A stretch of 64,000 bases of DNA from Streptomyces sp. MMG1533 (lineage in GTDB: Bacteria; Actinomycetota; Actinomycetes; Streptomycetales; Streptomycetaceae), in assembly GCF_001279775.1 (NCBI RefSeq), contig NZ_LGDG01000217.1, positions 28,800-92,799 on the forward strand, in the 5' to 3' direction. The notes beneath the pieces are model-generated. The model was not told the DNA's origin. It did no database searches and saw only the letters and a list, made by a program, of their open reading frames with translations. Below, one piece after another: positions 1 through 6,445 of the stretch. The translations under genes were made by a program, and so were the position numbers. How positions within the stretch are numbered: the first letter of the stretch is position 1; each line of letters opens with the position of its first letter.

Positions 1-54
1 ACCGGGGCCGGCGGTCTTCGAACCGAACTGACGCAGACGGGAGTTGGTGCTCAT
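1..54 (-). CDS. NeuB-type N-acylneuraminate (nonulosonate) synthase, N-terminal fragment
   Basis: Only the first 18 codons lie in the window; the gene runs off the left edge. The minus strand reads from an ATG at 54 into a start of the form MSTNSRLRQFGSKTAGPG. An AAGGA-type ribosome site lies about 11 bases upstream. The start is 15 bases after the stop of the NeuA-like gene, so both are in one transcript. The identification is inferred: NeuB usually sits beside NeuA, and this N-terminus resembles what I recall of Streptomyces NeuB-like proteins. NeuB condenses a hexose or hexosamine derivative with phosphoenolpyruvate to make a nine-carbon acid. The catalytic domain cannot be seen. Confidence 0.6.
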   Translation of the reverse strand, partial: MSTNSRLRQFGSKTAGPG

Positions 55-68
55 GGCAGGAACTGTCC

Positions 69-1313
69 TTACTTGTTGAGGGAGTCGAGAGAGGGGCCGA
101 GGATCCAGCTGGCGATCTCTCGGATCGCGCCGTCGCCACCGGGGACGGTGGTGACCGCGCGTGCGGCGCCGCGCACGACGTCGTGGGCGCTGGCGACCGC
201 CACGGGCCAGCCCACGAGGGCGAAGCACGGGAGGTCGTTGACGTCGTTGCCGACGTAGAGCACGCGCTCAGGCGCGATGCCCTGCTCCTCGCACCACTGC
301 TTCAGCGCGAGGTCCTTGCGGTCGATGCCGTGCAGGACCGGGAGCTTGAGCTTCCGGGCCCGGGCGGCGACGACCGCGTTCTGCTCCGTGGAGAGGATCA
401 GCATGCTCAGGCCGCTGTTGCGCAGGGCCGCGATGCCGAGGCCGTCTCCGCGGTGCACGGAGACGAACTCCTTTCCATCGGCGTCGATCAGCACCCTGTC
501 GTCGGTCTGGGTGCCGTCGAAGTCCAGGACGACCGCGTCGATGTCGTCGGCGGTCGGGAGGGCGCCGGGGCGGTCCGCGTCGAAGAGCGGGGCCAGGGCC
601 CGGGCGCGGGCCAGGTCGTGCGGGTCGTCGATCTCCAGCACCCGGGCCGGGTCGGTGCGGACCAGCTCCGTGTGGCCGAAGAAGCGGTGCCGGTGCTTGC
701 GGAAGCCCTGGGCCTCCATCGCGTAGGCGGCGCCGGTCTCCAGCAGGTCCTGGGGGCGGTCCTGACGGCGGGGGCGGAAGGACTTGTCGTGGTTGACGCC
801 GTAACCGCCGCTCTCCTCACCGGAGTTGACCTCGTCGTCGGCGTCCCGCCAGATGAACCCGTGGAACGGCGCCACGGTCACCGCGGTGTCCGCGCCGTTC
901 TCGGCGACGGCGGCCGCGACGCCCTCGACGTCCTCGCGGGCGATGAAGGGGCTGGTGCACTGCACGAGCAGCACCACGTCGACGGCCGCACCGTGCAGGG
1001 CCTCGTGGGCGTCCATGGCGTGCAGGACCGCGGCCTCCGAGGTCGCCAGGTCGCCGGCGATGGCGGCGGGCCGCAGCACCACCTCCGCGCCGGCCTGGCG
1101 GGCCGCGGCCGCGATGGCCTGGTCGTCCGTGGAGACGACCACGTCCGTCACCAGCCGGGTCGCACGGCACTCGCGCACCGCCCGCGCCACCAGCGGGACA
1201 CCGCCGACGGGGGCGAGGTTCTTCGCGGGCACGCCCTTGGAGCCGCCGCGCGCGGGGATCACCGCGAGCACCCGGCGCACCGAAGCGCCTTGGCCCGCTT
1301 CCGGGTTGGACAT
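69..1313 (-). CDS. neuA: Acylneuraminate cytidylyltransferase fused to a KdsC-like HAD phosphatase
   Basis: A 414-residue two-domain protein. The N-terminal ~230 residues carry the nucleotidyltransferase signature (VIPARGGSKGVPAKN), which activates a nonulosonic acid as its CMP-sugar. The C-terminal half is a HAD phosphatase of the KDO-8-phosphate phosphatase type: VVLDFDGTQTDD (nucleophile Asp), a Ser/Thr motif in LILSTE, a lysine region, and VGNDVNDLPC. In a Kdn or sialate pathway such a domain could remove the 9-phosphate before activation; this is inference. I chose the ATG at 1313 rather than one at 1349 because AAGGAG lies 8 bases upstream of it. It sits between the DUF6716 gene (32 bases upstream) and the neuB start downstream. 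Confidence 0.88.
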   Translation of the reverse strand: MSNPEAGQGASVRRVLAVIPARGGSKGVPAKNLAPVGGVPLVARAVRECRATRLVTDVVVSTDDQAIAAAARQAGAEVVLRPAAIAGDLATSEAAVLHAMDAHEALHGAAVDVVLLVQCTSPFIAREDVEGVAAAVAENGADTAVTVAPFHGFIWRDADDEVNSGEESGGYGVNHDKSFRPRRQDRPQDLLETGAAYAMEAQGFRKHRHRFFGHTELVRTDPARVLEIDDPHDLARARALAPLFDADRPGALPTADDIDAVVLDFDGTQTDDRVLIDADGKEFVSVHRGDGLGIAALRNSGLSMLILSTEQNAVVAARARKLKLPVLHGIDRKDLALKQWCEEQGIAPERVLYVGNDVNDLPCFALVGWPVAVASAHDVVRGAARAVTTVPGGDGAIREIASWILGPSLDSLNK

Positions 1314-1345
1314 GGGTTCTGCTCCTTGACGTGGGGTCGGGCGGC

Positions 1346-2707
1346 TCACAGCTCACCCATCCGCCGGATGACGGGGGCGACCCGCTGCACCCCGTGCCGG
1401 TAGGCGCCGCGCGCCGCCCGGCGCACGATCTGCCGGACCGGGCCCGGCTCCCTGTCGGCGGCGGGGGCGCCGGGCAGCGGGCTGCCGTCCGGGCCGAGGT
1501 GGTGGCGGGCGAGGATGCCGGGCAGGTAGCCGGGCGCGGTCGCGGGTGTGTAGTACGGGGTGAGCGGGGGGAGCTCGGACGCGGCCAGCAGCTTGGCGAT
1601 CCGCTCCCTCGCCGCGTCGAAGGCGTGGGCGTACGAGCCTCCCCCGGAGGGAGAACCCCCGGCCGCGACGCCCTGCCGGGCCACCCACTCCTCGTCGGGC
1701 GCCGGCCGGTGACCGGCGTCGAGCTGGTCCCAGGAGGCGAGGCACCCGGAGCCGACGAAGTGGTGGTTGCCGAGGACCTCGCGGATGCCGAGGTCGGTGA
1801 GCACGACGGTGGGGATACGGCGGTGCAGCGATTCCAGGGCGGCCGTCGAACTGACCGTCACCAGCAGGTCGGTGCGGTCCAGAACCTCGCCCATATGGCC
1901 GTACACGAGACGGAAGTTGGGCGGCAGGTCGGACCGCTGCGCCAGCTTCTGGTAGGGCAACTCCTCGATGTGCGTGGTGTGTTCGCCCGGCTTGGAGCGC
2001 AGCTTCAGCAGCACCTCGCGGTCGGGATACATCCGCGCGTGCCGAACGAGCCGCTCCAGCAGGTAGGTACGGTCCTTGCGGCTGTCCGGGACGGACGGCT
2101 GGGCCGCGAAGACCACCGTGTACGGGTCGTGCTCCCCCGTGTAGGGGTCTCCGCCGAGGAACGGGAGCGCCACCTCGGTCACCGACGAGGCGTCGGCGCC
2201 CACCCCCTCGTACACCGCGCGGAAACGGTCCGCGTCCTGGCGGGAGTTGGCGAGGACGAGGTCGGCTCCGTGCCGCAGCAGGAGGCCGTCGGCGAGCTTC
2301 TCGTAGACGACACCGACATAGCCGGTGACGACGACGGGACGCTTCTCCCTGCCCTCCCACACGCGCCCCAGCCCGTGCAGCATCGCCTGGACGCCGCCGC
2401 CGACGAGGGCGATGACGACGACGTCGTACTCCTCCTCGGCCATCGCCCGCAGGAACTCGACGGCCGTGACCTCGCGCAGCGAGTCGGCCCGCACCCCCAC
2501 CTCCTCCAGCTGGCGGGGCGTGGGCGTGGCCCGGCCGCGCAGCAGGAATCCGCTCAGGGCGGGGCCTGCTTGCGCGTCGTCGCGCGATGCGGTTTCCATG
2601 GACGGGCCCGGCGTGATGCGGTCCGCGGTCAGCGCACCCCATTTCCAGCGGGTGTCCGAGTCCGCGAGGACGGCGATTCGCGGGGTGTTCCTTGTACTTG
2701 GTGGCAC
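1346..2707 (-). CDS. DUF6716 putative glycosyltransferase
   Basis: A 453-residue soluble protein whose N-terminal segment (RIAVLADSDTRWKWG) and GT-B-like layout match, from memory, the DUF6716 family of putative glycosyltransferases found beside nonulosonate genes in actinomycetes. It has a first half with an ADLVLANS segment and a second half with a donor-site-like region (TVSSTAALESLHRRIPTVVLTDLG). It probably transfers a sugar in assembly of a wall glycopolymer; acceptor and donor are unknown. The start is taken as GTG at 2707: it has no Shine-Dalgarno sequence, but a -10-like TAGCGT ends 7 bases before it, suggesting a leaderless mRNA. It is first in the minus-strand run that continues to neuA and neuB, and divergent from the GT2 gene. 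Confidence 0.7.
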   Translation of the reverse strand: MPPSTRNTPRIAVLADSDTRWKWGALTADRITPGPSMETASRDDAQAGPALSGFLLRGRATPTPRQLEEVGVRADSLREVTAVEFLRAMAEEEYDVVVIALVGGGVQAMLHGLGRVWEGREKRPVVVTGYVGVVYEKLADGLLLRHGADLVLANSRQDADRFRAVYEGVGADASSVTEVALPFLGGDPYTGEHDPYTVVFAAQPSVPDSRKDRTYLLERLVRHARMYPDREVLLKLRSKPGEHTTHIEELPYQKLAQRSDLPPNFRLVYGHMGEVLDRTDLLVTVSSTAALESLHRRIPTVVLTDLGIREVLGNHHFVGSGCLASWDQLDAGHRPAPDEEWVARQGVAAGGSPSGGGSYAHAFDAARERIAKLLAASELPPLTPYYTPATAPGYLPGILARHHLGPDGSPLPGAPAADREPGPVRQIVRRAARGAYRHGVQRVAPVIRRMGEL

Positions 2708-2717
2708 AACGAAGACG

Positions 2718-2735
2718 CTAGGAAGCAATTCCTAG
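2718..2735. promoter_or_regulatory. Perfect dyad CTAGGAA-GCAA-TTCCTAG in the divergent glycosyltransferase promoter
   Basis: An 18-base inverted repeat with 7-base arms and a 4-base centre lies 10 bases upstream of the predicted GTG start of the DUF6716 gene. It overlaps that gene's candidate -10 hexamer. Its position between two divergent glycopolymer transferases suggests a repressor operator. No regulator can be assigned. Confidence 0.45.
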
Positions 2736-2905
2736 GTACGGCCCAACCAGGAATCAACGAAAAGTTAACAACAGCCCACCGAGAGCCGAACTGGCCCGCG
2801 GAAAGGCGGAAAGTACACGGGATGCACCGTTCCGACACATGGAGTTCACCCCTCGTATGTTCACCGGACGGTTTTGCATCCGGACCGGCTCCTAGGGTTT
2901 TGCGG

Positions 2906-3892
2906 GTGCCAAAGCTTTCCGTGATCGTGCCGTTCTACAACGTGCAGCAATACGCCCCGGACACCCTCAGAAGCCTTCGAATGAACGCTCGGCGCGACTT
3001 CGAGTTCGTGCTGGTCGACGACAAATCGACGGACGAAACCCCGGCCATTCTCGAACGCGCCGCCAAGGAGCTTTCGGACGTCGCCCAGGTGCGTCATATC
3101 CGCCATGAGGTGAACGGCGGGCTCGCCACCGCGCGCAACACCGGCCTGGACGCCGCGCAGGGCGAGTACCTGACCTTCCTGGACGGCGACGACTGGCTGG
3201 CCCGCGGCTACCTCGCCGAACTGGTCTCCGCCATGGAGGACCTGGGCTGCGACTTCGTCCGCACCGACCATGTGCAGGCCACCGCCCGCGCCCGCACCGT
3301 GCACAGAGCCCCGGTCGGGCGCCGCCACGAGGTGCTGAACCCGCGCGAGGCGATCCTGCCCGCGGACCGGACGACCTCGGTGGACTACGCCTACGCCTGG
3401 GCCGGCGCCTACCACCGCCGCCTCCTCGACAAGGGCCTGCTGCACTTCACCGACGGACTGCGGACGGCCGAGGACCGGCCGTGGATCTGGAAGCTGCACC
3501 GCGAGGCGGAGTCGTTCGCCGTGGTGAGCCTGCTGGGCGTCTTCTACCGGCGCGGGATCGCCTCCTCACTGACCCAGATCGGCGACGCCCGCCAGCTCGA
3601 CTTCATCCGCGCCTTCGACCAGGTGATCGAGGAGACGGCGGCGGATCCGGACGCCGACAAGCTGCTCCCCAAGGCGGTGCGCACATACTGCGCGATCATC
3701 GCCCACCACCTCTCGGACGAGTCCAAGTGGGAGCCCGCCGTGGCCAAGCAGCTGCGGGCGATGAGCGCGGCGGCGATACAGCGCATGCCGCAGGACGCGC
3801 TCGGTGACGTACTCGAGACCATGGACATGCGCCGCTCCGCCAGACTGCGGCGGCTGCGGCGCCGGGCCACCACAGCGAAGGCGGCCGCCTGA
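2906..3892 (+). CDS. Family 2 glycosyltransferase
   Basis: A 328-residue GT-A enzyme. It has the GT2 N-terminus (KLSVIVPFYNVQQY), the nucleotide-binding segment VLVDDKSTDET, the ARNTGLDAAQGEYLTFLDGDD block containing the DXD-type metal site, and a later AEDRPWIW segment in the acceptor region. It should transfer a sugar from a nucleotide donor at the cytoplasmic face of the membrane. A much longer open frame extends upstream, but the family homology starts at the GTG at 2906. That GTG is preceded by -10-like TAGGGT with a 7-base gap and no Shine-Dalgarno sequence, so the mRNA is probably leaderless. Its stop overlaps the next start (TGATG), so the two genes are translationally coupled. Confidence 0.88.
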   Translation: MPKLSVIVPFYNVQQYAPDTLRSLRMNARRDFEFVLVDDKSTDETPAILERAAKELSDVAQVRHIRHEVNGGLATARNTGLDAAQGEYLTFLDGDDWLARGYLAELVSAMEDLGCDFVRTDHVQATARARTVHRAPVGRRHEVLNPREAILPADRTTSVDYAYAWAGAYHRRLLDKGLLHFTDGLRTAEDRPWIWKLHREAESFAVVSLLGVFYRRGIASSLTQIGDARQLDFIRAFDQVIEETAADPDADKLLPKAVRTYCAIIAHHLSDESKWEPAVAKQLRAMSAAAIQRMPQDALGDVLETMDMRRSARLRRLRRRATTAKAAA

Positions 3893-5235
3893 TGCCCCGC
3901 ACCAGCCCTCGGACCACCCAGATCTTCTGCGCCTCGACGCTGTACGGCGCGGCCACCCTGGCGGCCGCGATCGACTCCGACCTGTTCGCCGAGCCTGACC
4001 GCCGGGTGCTGCTGGTCTTCAACAACTCCACCAACCCGGAGACCACCCCGGCGCTCGACGAGATGCCGGGGTTCGAGCCGCTGCGCAGCCACTTCGACGA
4101 GGTGCTGTCCTGGAACGAGGCCATCCGCCCCTTCCACCCCGGCGCCTGGACCCCACGCCCGGACGACATCCCCCTTTTCGAGCGCCACCTGCGCCTGCTG
4201 TGGGGCCTCGGCGACGACCGGGTCGAGCTGGTCCTGGAGTCCATCCAGGTCACCCCGGCCCTCACGGTGGCCCAGCTGTTCACCGGCGCGCCTGTCGACG
4301 TCTACGCCGACGGGCTGATGAGTTACGGCCCCACGCGCAACAAGATCGACCCGCTGGTCGGCACGCGGGTGCGCCGGCTGTTGCACCTGGACCTGGTGCC
4401 GGGGCTGACGCCGATGCTGCTGACCGAGTTCGACGTGCCGGCGCATGTGGTGCCGACGGCCGCCTTCCTGAAGGTGATGGGCGAACTCGCCACAGCCGTT
4501 CCGGAGTTGCCGGTCCTGCCGGACAACGCGGCGCTGCTGCTCGGCCAGTACCTGTCCGCGCTGGACATCCTCTCCCCCGCCGAGGAGGAGGACCTGCACG
4601 TGCGGATGATGCGGGGCGCCGTCGAGCGCGGGCACCGCACGGTCGTCTTCAAGCCGCACCCCACCGCGCCGGCCCGCTACAGCCGCGCTCTGGAGACCGA
4701 GGCACAGAAGCTGGGCGTCGACCTCACGGTCCTCGACACCCCCGTGCTCGCCGAGCTGCTCTTCGAGCAGACGCGGCCGGGACTGGTGGTCGGGTGCTTC
4801 TCCACCGCCCTGTTCACGGCATCCGCGTTCTACGACCTTCCCGTCGCCCGCATCGGCACCGAGCCGCTGCTGGACCGGCTGACGCCGTACCAGAACAGCA
4901 ACCGGGTCCCGGCGGTGCTGGCGGATGCGGTACTGGCGGATCTGGAGTCCCGCAAGGGCGAGGACGGGATACCCGCCGAGGACCTGAACGGCCTGGTCAC
5001 CGCGGTCGGCTTCACCATGCAGCCGCAGATCCACCCGGACCTGCGCCCGGCGGCGGAACGCTATCTCTCGAAGCACTTCGGACCGCGCACCCAGCGCTAC
5101 TTCAAGCGCAGGCGGCTCACCGCGCTCGGGCTGCCCGGCGGCATCCCGGAGCGGCTGGCGTTCCTGCCGCGCAACGCGACGGCACGCCGGGTGGTGCGGC
5201 GGGCACGGGCGCTGAAGAAGGCCGTGAAGCGCTGA
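3892..5235 (+). CDS. Alpha-2,8-polysialyltransferase-like glycosyltransferase
   Basis: A 447-residue GT-B-type protein resembling bacterial polysialyltransferase and capsule-polymerising families. The CMP-donor-type region has the HP motif in VVFKPHPTAPARY. Further on is GCFSTALFTASAFYDLPVA, the usual Ser-Thr of such C-terminal donor sites. The last 50 residues are very basic, as in membrane-associated transferases. It starts at ATG 3892, overlapping the GT2 stop by one base. With neuA and neuB on the opposite strand it probably polymerises or adds a CMP-nonulosonate. Family assignment is from motif and context, so substrate and polymerase activity are inferred. Confidence 0.75.
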   Translation: MPRTSPRTTQIFCASTLYGAATLAAAIDSDLFAEPDRRVLLVFNNSTNPETTPALDEMPGFEPLRSHFDEVLSWNEAIRPFHPGAWTPRPDDIPLFERHLRLLWGLGDDRVELVLESIQVTPALTVAQLFTGAPVDVYADGLMSYGPTRNKIDPLVGTRVRRLLHLDLVPGLTPMLLTEFDVPAHVVPTAAFLKVMGELATAVPELPVLPDNAALLLGQYLSALDILSPAEEEDLHVRMMRGAVERGHRTVVFKPHPTAPARYSRALETEAQKLGVDLTVLDTPVLAELLFEQTRPGLVVGCFSTALFTASAFYDLPVARIGTEPLLDRLTPYQNSNRVPAVLADAVLADLESRKGEDGIPAEDLNGLVTAVGFTMQPQIHPDLRPAAERYLSKHFGPRTQRYFKRRRLTALGLPGGIPERLAFLPRNATARRVVRRARALKKAVKR

Positions 5236-5309
5236 GCCAATCAGGGGTGAACCTGGGGCCAAGAGTAAGGAAACAACGGCACACCATCGGGTTACTCCGT
5301 TGATTCCAT

Positions 5310-5355
5310 GGTTAGGCGGTGGTCGTGACTCTAGGATCACGGTCACCGCCTAACC
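5310..5355. promoter_or_regulatory. 12-base inverted repeat flanking a -10-like hexamer
   Basis: GGTTAGGCGGTG (5310-5321) and CACCGCCTAACC (5344-5355) are exact complements separated by 22 bases. The spacer contains TAGGAT (5332-5337), a plausible -10 element for the methyltransferase-like gene starting at 5374. The arrangement could be an operator or a 5' hairpin. It is too far upstream of any T-run to be a simple terminator for the preceding gene. Confidence 0.45.
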
Positions 5356-5373
5356 GAACCCCGTGAGGCACTC

Positions 5374-6360
5374 ATGACGAAGCTCGGCCGGCTCTACTCG
5401 ATGTTCGACAGCGTCCAGCTGCCCGACAACCTGCCCTACACCCAGTGCAGCACCTGGGAGCTGCAGTTCCTGTACCTCGTCGGGCGCCACACCTTGTCGG
5501 GCGAGGGCCACATCGTCGAACTGGGTTCCGGTGGCGGCGGATCGACGTACGCCCTGGCCATGGGCCTCAAGGAGAGCCCGGTGTTCGACGAGAAGACCGG
5601 GCGGCTGCACGCGTACGACTTCTTCCGCGTCGGCAAGGGCACCTTCGCCACGGAGAAGTTCTTCACCTCCGGCCACAAGCCCGAGGACGACAACTCCTTC
5701 CTGAACGACTTCCGCGGCCGCCTGGAGCCGTTCCTGCCTTTCCTCGAGATCCACGCGGGCGACCTCTGGCAGACCTCCGACCCCAACGACACCACCCCGG
5801 TCGAGTTCCTGCACATCGACATCGCCAAGACGGCCCGCGTCTTCCGCTGCGTCTGCGAGCGCTTCCTGACCCGCCTGCGCCCCGGCTCGGTCGTCCTCCA
5901 CCAGGACTTCGCGGGGCCGCGTCTGCCGTGGCTGCACTGGAGCACGGGAGCCCTGCTGCCCTACATCGAGATCGCGGGCCCGCCGATCCGCTCCACGCTC
6001 GCCTTCGAGGTGACGAAGCCGATCCCGGAGGACGTCCTGAAGTCGATCTCCGAGGACGCTTACACGCTGGACGAGAAGCTCGCCCTCATCTCCGCCGTCC
6101 AGGACCGCGTCGACCGCGACCACACCGGCGGCATCCCCTTCAAGTCCGTCCTGGAACTGGCCAAGGCGTACGTCGCCCACTACGACGGCCGGCACAAGCG
6201 CGCCTGGTCCATCGCCAAGCCGCTGCAGTCGGACGAGTACCTCGCCAGGACGCGTGCGGACCACTTCGAGCAGCTGCGGAAGGCGTACGAGGCCGAGCGC
6301 GGGGCGGCGTCCCAGGTGTCGCCGGTGACCCGGCTCAAGCGGCTGGTCCGCAAGCGGTGA
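5374..6360 (+). CDS. Class I SAM-dependent methyltransferase-like protein
   Basis: A 328-residue soluble protein. The glycine-rich segment HIVELGSGGGGSTYALAMG near residue 50 is the motif I loop of a Rossmann methyltransferase. A later acidic HIDIAK near residue 150 and VVLHQDFAGP near residue 175 fit the core fold of TylF/cephalosporin-hydroxylase-type methyltransferases. The C-terminus is basic (LKRLVRKR), like the neighbouring polysialyltransferase-like protein. It may methylate the surface polymer or its sugar precursor; the substrate is not known. It starts at ATG 5374, downstream of the inverted-repeat promoter region, and ends against a strong shared terminator. Confidence 0.65.
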   Translation: MTKLGRLYSMFDSVQLPDNLPYTQCSTWELQFLYLVGRHTLSGEGHIVELGSGGGGSTYALAMGLKESPVFDEKTGRLHAYDFFRVGKGTFATEKFFTSGHKPEDDNSFLNDFRGRLEPFLPFLEIHAGDLWQTSDPNDTTPVEFLHIDIAKTARVFRCVCERFLTRLRPGSVVLHQDFAGPRLPWLHWSTGALLPYIEIAGPPIRSTLAFEVTKPIPEDVLKSISEDAYTLDEKLALISAVQDRVDRDHTGGIPFKSVLELAKAYVAHYDGRHKRAWSIAKPLQSDEYLARTRADHFEQLRKAYEAERGAASQVSPVTRLKRLVRKR

Positions 6361-6383
6361 GGCGACACGGGTAGGACAGCCGG

Positions 6384-6440
6384 CCGCCCTGACGCGACCG
6401 TGCCTCCGGAGAGGCGTGGTCGCGCCAGGGCGGCGCTTTT
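6384..6440. terminator. Bidirectional terminator between convergent genes
   Basis: A 16-base stem with one mismatch (6384-6399 against 6418-6433) is followed by GCTTTT on the plus strand. It lies between the stops of the methyltransferase-like gene and the convergent GT8/pyruvyltransferase gene and can serve both. Confidence 0.8.
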
Positions 6441-6445
6441 GTTCG

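Noticed and set aside
1331..2905. Plus-strand extension of the GT2 gene
   Set aside because: The extension is antisense to the DUF6716 gene and low-complexity. GT2 homology starts at 2906, where a -10-like hexamer precedes the GTG.
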